From assembly GCA_913776615.1 (NCBI GenBank), contig CAJYPK010000040.1:186001-250000 (forward strand): a stretch of 64,000 bases of DNA. Reading direction: 5' to 3'. The DNA comes from an uncultured Hymenobacter sp. (GTDB taxonomy: Bacteria; Bacteroidota; Bacteroidia; Cytophagales; Hymenobacteraceae). Of this stretch, positions 60,644 through 64,000 are shown piece after piece; within the stretch, counting starts at the first letter, position 1; each line of letters starts with the position of its first letter. The notes below the pieces were generated by a model. The model made no database searches and was not told the DNA's origin. It was given only the letters and a program-made list of their open reading frames with translations. The position numbers and the translations under genes are program-made.

Positions 60644-60711
60644 GCGCGGATACGCCCGCCGGTGGCGGGCTGACTATGCGGGCGTGAGGGGTGGGAGATA
60701 TGGAAGCGGGG

Positions 60712-62016
60712 TTATTTGGCTGGCTGGCGCTTGGCCAGGGCGGCGTACACGGCTTTGCGGAAGCGGGGGACTAGGTCGGGGGTGTTGTTGTGGGGAAATT
60801 TCTGGGTGTAGAGCAGGACTACCAGCTTTTCCTTGGGGTCGACCCAGTAGTCGGTGCCGAACGCGCCGCCCCATTCGTAGCTGCCGACCGATTGCCCGGT
60901 TTGAGCCGCACCGGCGGGCGTGACGATGCTGAAACCCAGGCCGAATTTGTTGAGGCCCTGGTTGATGTCGCCGATTTGATTTTGGGTCATGAGGTCTACT
61001 GTGCTGGGTTTCAGTAGGCGGCGGCCGTTGTAGGTGCCGCCGTTGAGTAGCATTTGCAGGAAAACGGCGTAGTCGTCGATAGTGGAGGACAGGCCCCCGC
61101 CGCCCGAGAAGTAGGTGCCGGGCTGGTTGGGAAAATCGGGACGCAGGCCCAGCATCCCCGAGGCGGGCATCGGCACGGTACGACCCTGGTACTCGGTATA
61201 GAGCGGCACGAGGCGGCTCTGGCGGTCGGCGGGCAGGTAGAAGTAGGTGTCGCGCATACCCAGCGGCTTAAACACGTGGGCGCGCAGGTACTGGTCGAGC
61301 GGCTGGCCACTCAGCACTTCGATGAGGCGGCCCAGCACGTCCACGCTCAGGCCGTAGGTGAAGCGCTCGCCCGGCTGGTTCATCAGCGGTTGGCGGGCCA
61401 GCGCGTCGATGGCCGTGGCGAGCGTGCCCGACGGCGAGCCCACGCCCGAGGGCACGTGCGCCTTGGCATAGATGGCCCGCGCCTCGGCCGAGCCGATCAC
61501 CGCGTAGCCGATGCCCGAGGTGTGCGTCAGCAATTGCCGGATGGTAATCTCGCTGCGCGCCGGTACGGTGGTAAAGGTGGTATCCTTGGCGTTGAAGGTG
61601 GCCAGCACCCGCGGGTGGGCAAAGGCCGGCAGGTACTTTGAGATGGGGTCGTCGAGCTGAAACTTGCCCTGGTCGTAGAGCTGCATCAGCCCCACGCTCG
61701 TAATGGCCTTGGTCTGCGAAGCGATGCGCTCGATGGCATCGGGCCGCAGCGGCGTCTTGGCCTGGGCATCGGCGTAGCCGAACGCCTTGCGGTACACCAC
61801 CTTGCCATCGCGGGCCACGAGCGCAATCACGCCCGGCAGCCGCCCATCGGCCACGTAGCCTTGCAGCACCTGGTCGATACCCGCCAAGCCCTCAGCCCGA
61901 ACTCCTACGCTAGCCGGGGCCGCCACCGGCAGCACCACCGAAGACGGCGCCGCCGGCTGCGCTACCCCCCGCAGCCCACCCAGCAGCAGGAAGCCTAAAA
62001 ACACTTGTTTCATCAT
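60712..62016 (-). CDS. exported serine hydrolase of the class C beta-lactamase fold
   Basis: 434 aa with signal peptide (to about GVAQ). Catalytic Ser-x-x-Lys is SQTK near residue 97, followed by AITSVGLMQLYDQGKFQLDDPI; the Tyr motif is YGLSVDVLGRLIE near 218; GGAFGTDYWVDP near 395 takes the place of the third box. EstB/PBP-like esterases share this layout; I would not call it a true beta-lactamase. It is set between scoA and scoB, flanked by the inverted repeats. Confidence 0.9.
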   Translation of the reverse strand: MMKQVFLGFLLLGGLRGVAQPAAPSSVVLPVAAPASVGVRAEGLAGIDQVLQGYVADGRLPGVIALVARDGKVVYRKAFGYADAQAKTPLRPDAIERIASQTKAITSVGLMQLYDQGKFQLDDPISKYLPAFAHPRVLATFNAKDTTFTTVPARSEITIRQLLTHTSGIGYAVIGSAEARAIYAKAHVPSGVGSPSGTLATAIDALARQPLMNQPGERFTYGLSVDVLGRLIEVLSGQPLDQYLRAHVFKPLGMRDTYFYLPADRQSRLVPLYTEYQGRTVPMPASGMLGLRPDFPNQPGTYFSGGGGLSSTIDDYAVFLQMLLNGGTYNGRRLLKPSTVDLMTQNQIGDINQGLNKFGLGFSIVTPAGAAQTGQSVGSYEWGGAFGTDYWVDPKEKLVVLLYTQKFPHNNTPDLVPRFRKAVYAALAKRQPAK

Positions 62017-62097
62017 TCAATAAGCGCAAAGCGCAGCTAAAAACGCGTGAGTCTAGTCAGCCAGTCAGCCCGCGCAGGCCAACGAGCGCATCCCCGA

Positions 62098-62124
62098 AAT
62101 CCGTTAAATCCGTTAAATCTGCGG
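62098..62124. repeat. 27-bp inverted repeat, right copy
   Basis: Complement of 60617-60643. The scoA stop codon (TAA) is formed inside this repeat. Confidence 0.85.
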
Positions 62125-62817
62125 TTGAGATGTGGTGCGTTGCTCGATGCGCTTCTCGTAGTTTTTTCCCTGGAAAATACGCTGCACGAAGATGCCCGGC
62201 GTGTGAATCTGGTTAGGATCAAGCTCGCCAGCCGGCACCAATTCTTCAACTTCCGCCACGGTGATTTTGCCCGCCGTGGCCATCATAGGATTGAAATTAC
62301 GGGCCGTGCCCCGGTAGATGAGGTTGCCGGCGGTGTCGCCCTTCCAGGCTTTCACCAGGGCAAAATCGGCGTGCAGGGCCGTTTCGAGCAGGTACATCTT
62401 GCCGTTGAATTCGCGGCTTTCCTTGCCCTCGCCGACCTCCGTGCCGTAGCCGGCCGGCGTGTAAAAGGCCGGAATGCCCGCGCCGCCCGCCCGGCAGCGC
62501 TCGGCCAGCGTACCCTGCGGAATCAGCTCGACTTCGAGCTCACCGGCCAGCAACTGGCGCTCAAACTCGGCGTTTTCGCCCACGTAGCTCGAAATCATCT
62601 TGCGCACCTGTCGTTGCTGCAAAAGCAGGCCGATGCCGAAGTCATCGACGCCCGCGTTGTTGGAGATGCAAGTCAAGTTTTTCACGCCGAGGCGCAGAAT
62701 CTCCTGGATGGCATTTTCGGGAATGCCGCAGAGGCCGAAGCCGCCGAGCATCAGGGTCATGCCATCGGCGAGGCCAGCGAGGGCGGCCTGGGCGTCGGCC
62801 ACAGTTTTCGTAATCAT
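62113..62817 (-). CDS. scoA: 3-oxoacid CoA-transferase subunit A
   Basis: 234 aa. Family motifs: LMLGGFGLCGIPENAI near residue 24 and ISNNAGVDDFGIGLLL near 51, then ELELIPQGTLAERCRAGG-like segment near 115 (VELIPQGTLAERCRAG). The last residues (QPQI and stop) fall in the inverted repeat. It overlaps the upstream gene by 4 bases (ATGA). Confidence 0.94.
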   Translation of the reverse strand: MITKTVADAQAALAGLADGMTLMLGGFGLCGIPENAIQEILRLGVKNLTCISNNAGVDDFGIGLLLQQRQVRKMISSYVGENAEFERQLLAGELEVELIPQGTLAERCRAGGAGIPAFYTPAGYGTEVGEGKESREFNGKMYLLETALHADFALVKAWKGDTAGNLIYRGTARNFNPMMATAGKITVAEVEELVPAGELDPNQIHTPGIFVQRIFQGKNYEKRIEQRTTSQPQI

Positions 62818-64000
62818 GGGTGGGGTGGGGGAGCGGGAGGGAGGTAATTGAGGGGCAAAAATTCACCCATTTTTTCAAATCCCCAGTACCCGTCGGTGAA
62901 TACTGCCAGCGGATTGGCCAGTTGCCCGTTGGGTAAAATCTCAATCTCCGGCTGCATTAGAATAAGCTCGGACACCTGCTGGTCGGTGGGCAGGGTGGCC
63001 CCGCGGGCAAAGGGCGAGGGCCGCGGGTGATAGTTAGGATCAGGGCCAGCCAATAAGTACGTGACTTGCAAGCGGTCGCGAAAGCGCAGCAGCACCCGCT
63101 GCTCACCCGCCACCACGTGGCGCAGGCTGTCGAGGTGGCGCGGCGCGGTGTAGAGCATGGCAAACGCGGGCGGCACGCTGGCCCAGCGGCTAATGGAATC
63201 CTGCTCGGCCCTCGTAAAAGCCCGGCGCTGGCGCACCAGCTGCTTGCGGGCGCTGTCGGCGTGGGCAAAGCGGGGGTTGTTCACAATGCGCAGCCGCCGG
63301 GCCACGAAGCCCTGGGCGGTCATCTGGCTATCGCGCACACTACGCAGAAAATGCGATAGCGAGCCCAGATAAGCCTGCACGCGGTTGGCCTCCCAGCGGC
63401 GCTGCTGGCGCTCCGATTTGGCTTTCATTTCTTCGAAAACCGGCTGGCCGTAGAACGTGACAATCTGCCGGGCGAAGTCGCAGGCGAAGCGCAGGCCGTA
63501 GTACTTCACCCGGTAGCCCAGCGCGTCGTTGTCTACCTGCACGTACTTGATGGCCGAGGCCGTCAGTTCGTTGGCCTGGGCGTCGTAGTCAACCAAAACG
63601 TCGTCGGGATTGCGAATGCGGCACTGCTTGGAGAAGGTGCTGCGGCCCAAGAACAAGTCGGTGAATTTTTGGAAGTCGCTGGCCCGGTTGGGATTGGGCC
63701 GCACTACCACCTCGCCCAGCTGGTTGGCCGTGGGGGCCAGTCGCAGGGTCAGCTGCTGCGCGCTCGCGCTCACGCTGACGGCCTGCCGGGCCAACCGGTA
63801 GCCCACGTAGGAGGCAACCACGTCGTAATTGCCAGCCGGCACGCTGGGAAACGTGAAAGTGCCTTGCTCGGTGGTCGTTACGCCCAGCGTGGTGTTGGCC
63901 AGAAACACGCTGGCAAAGGCCAGTGGCTGGTGCGTGACGGAGTCTTGCACCACGCCGCTCAGGCGGCCCTGGCCCAGGGCCAGCCCCGGAAAGAGCAGCA
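62814..64000 (-). CDS. carboxypeptidase-regulatory-domain protein (5' end outside window)
   Basis: At least 395 aa; the frame stays open to the right edge and the visible upstream residues (LLFPGLALGQGRLSG) look like the end of a signal peptide, so the true start is just outside. The first 85 residues form a carboxypeptidase-regulatory-like beta-sandwich (VVQDSVTHQPLAFASVFL; GNYDVVASYVGY), common in Bacteroidota surface proteins. The rest, about 280 residues, is not one I recognise and is rich in Arg, Gln and Ala. It is co-directional and overlaps scoA, so it may be transcribed with it. Confidence 0.8.
   Translation of the reverse strand, partial: LLFPGLALGQGRLSGVVQDSVTHQPLAFASVFLANTTLGVTTTEQGTFTFPSVPAGNYDVVASYVGYRLARQAVSVSASAQQLTLRLAPTANQLGEVVVRPNPNRASDFQKFTDLFLGRSTFSKQCRIRNPDDVLVDYDAQANELTASAIKYVQVDNDALGYRVKYYGLRFACDFARQIVTFYGQPVFEEMKAKSERQQRRWEANRVQAYLGSLSHFLRSVRDSQMTAQGFVARRLRIVNNPRFAHADSARKQLVRQRRAFTRAEQDSISRWASVPPAFAMLYTAPRHLDSLRHVVAGEQRVLLRFRDRLQVTYLLAGPDPNYHPRPSPFARGATLPTDQQVSELILMQPEIEILPNGQLANPLAVFTDGYWGFEKMGEFLPLNYLPPAPPPHP

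Noticed and set aside
60712..62016. Antibiotic-resistance beta-lactamase
   Set aside because: The fold is shared, but the Tyr and third-box motifs differ from class C beta-lactamases; an esterase or peptidase-like role is more likely.

Overview
The window is GC-rich, densely packed chromosomal DNA that looks like a Hymenobacter-type member of the Bacteroidota. The evidence is the Bacteroidota arrangement of the aa3 oxidase operon, a SusC/SusD pair, a type IX secretion C-terminal sorting domain, a PID-CTERM-like tail, a factor-independent urate hydroxylase, a proton-pump rhodopsin with its retinal-forming enzyme, and promoter-like TAnnTTTG boxes. The genus is an inference from gene content. 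I see no tRNA, rRNA, CRISPR array, insertion sequence or prophage.

Region by region: 1-8.7 kb is a cytochrome c oxidase operon (subunits II, I, III, a second III and IV; haem A and haem O synthases; a SCO-like protein with no cysteine; a DUF420 membrane protein; an 80-residue CVMC protein) closed by a strong terminator. 8.8-17.1 kb holds a very large NtrY-like sensor kinase, a small secreted protein and a 1272-residue outer-membrane barrel protein. 17.2-21.5 kb encodes xanthine dehydrogenase, whose two subunit genes are separated by a lower-GC DUF433-like gene. 21.7-26.5 kb encodes a triple-DUF4394 secreted protein and a small PID-CTERM-like protein. 26.6-28.4 kb is a rhodopsin-blh pair. 28.7-37.8 kb is a purine/urate breakdown cluster: aldolase-like enzyme, DUF4375 protein, uraH, uraD, a small membrane protein, allE, allC, allB, and on the other strand uricase and xdhC. 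38-49.4 kb is a minus-strand run GH20 / DUF58 / NADAR / MoxR / DUF4350 / glycosyltransferase / DUF4129 / membrane protein / SpoIIM with RDD divergent. 49.4-54.2 kb is a SusD/SusC pair. 54.6-57.7 kb is a two-component system and a secreted duplicated-domain protein. 58-64 kb is a GNAT-nitrilase fusion, the two subunits of a 3-oxoacid CoA-transferase split by a serine hydrolase gene, and the 3' part of a carboxypeptidase-regulatory-domain protein.

Together, xdhABC, uricase, UraH, UraD, AllB, AllC and AllE give an almost continuous route from xanthine to ureidoglycolate. No ureidoglycolate lyase and no purine transporter is visible. The aldolase/malate-synthase-like gene at the end of the operon may use the glyoxylate-level product, which is inference.

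The most unusual layer is a set of long palindromic repeats (31.8, 34.0, 36.5, 36.6, 39.97, 45.7, 57.9 kb, and a 27-bp inverted pair at 60.6/62.1 kb). Several sit exactly on gene ends: they supply the stop codon of allE and of scoA, encode about 30 N-terminal residues of the GH20 enzyme, and bracket the serine hydrolase gene. Other points worth following are the rhodopsin with Lys at the proton-donor position and a carotenoid-type fenestration glycine, the cysteine-free SCO beside a CVMC mini-protein, and the NADAR gene inside the MoxR-DUF58 operon.
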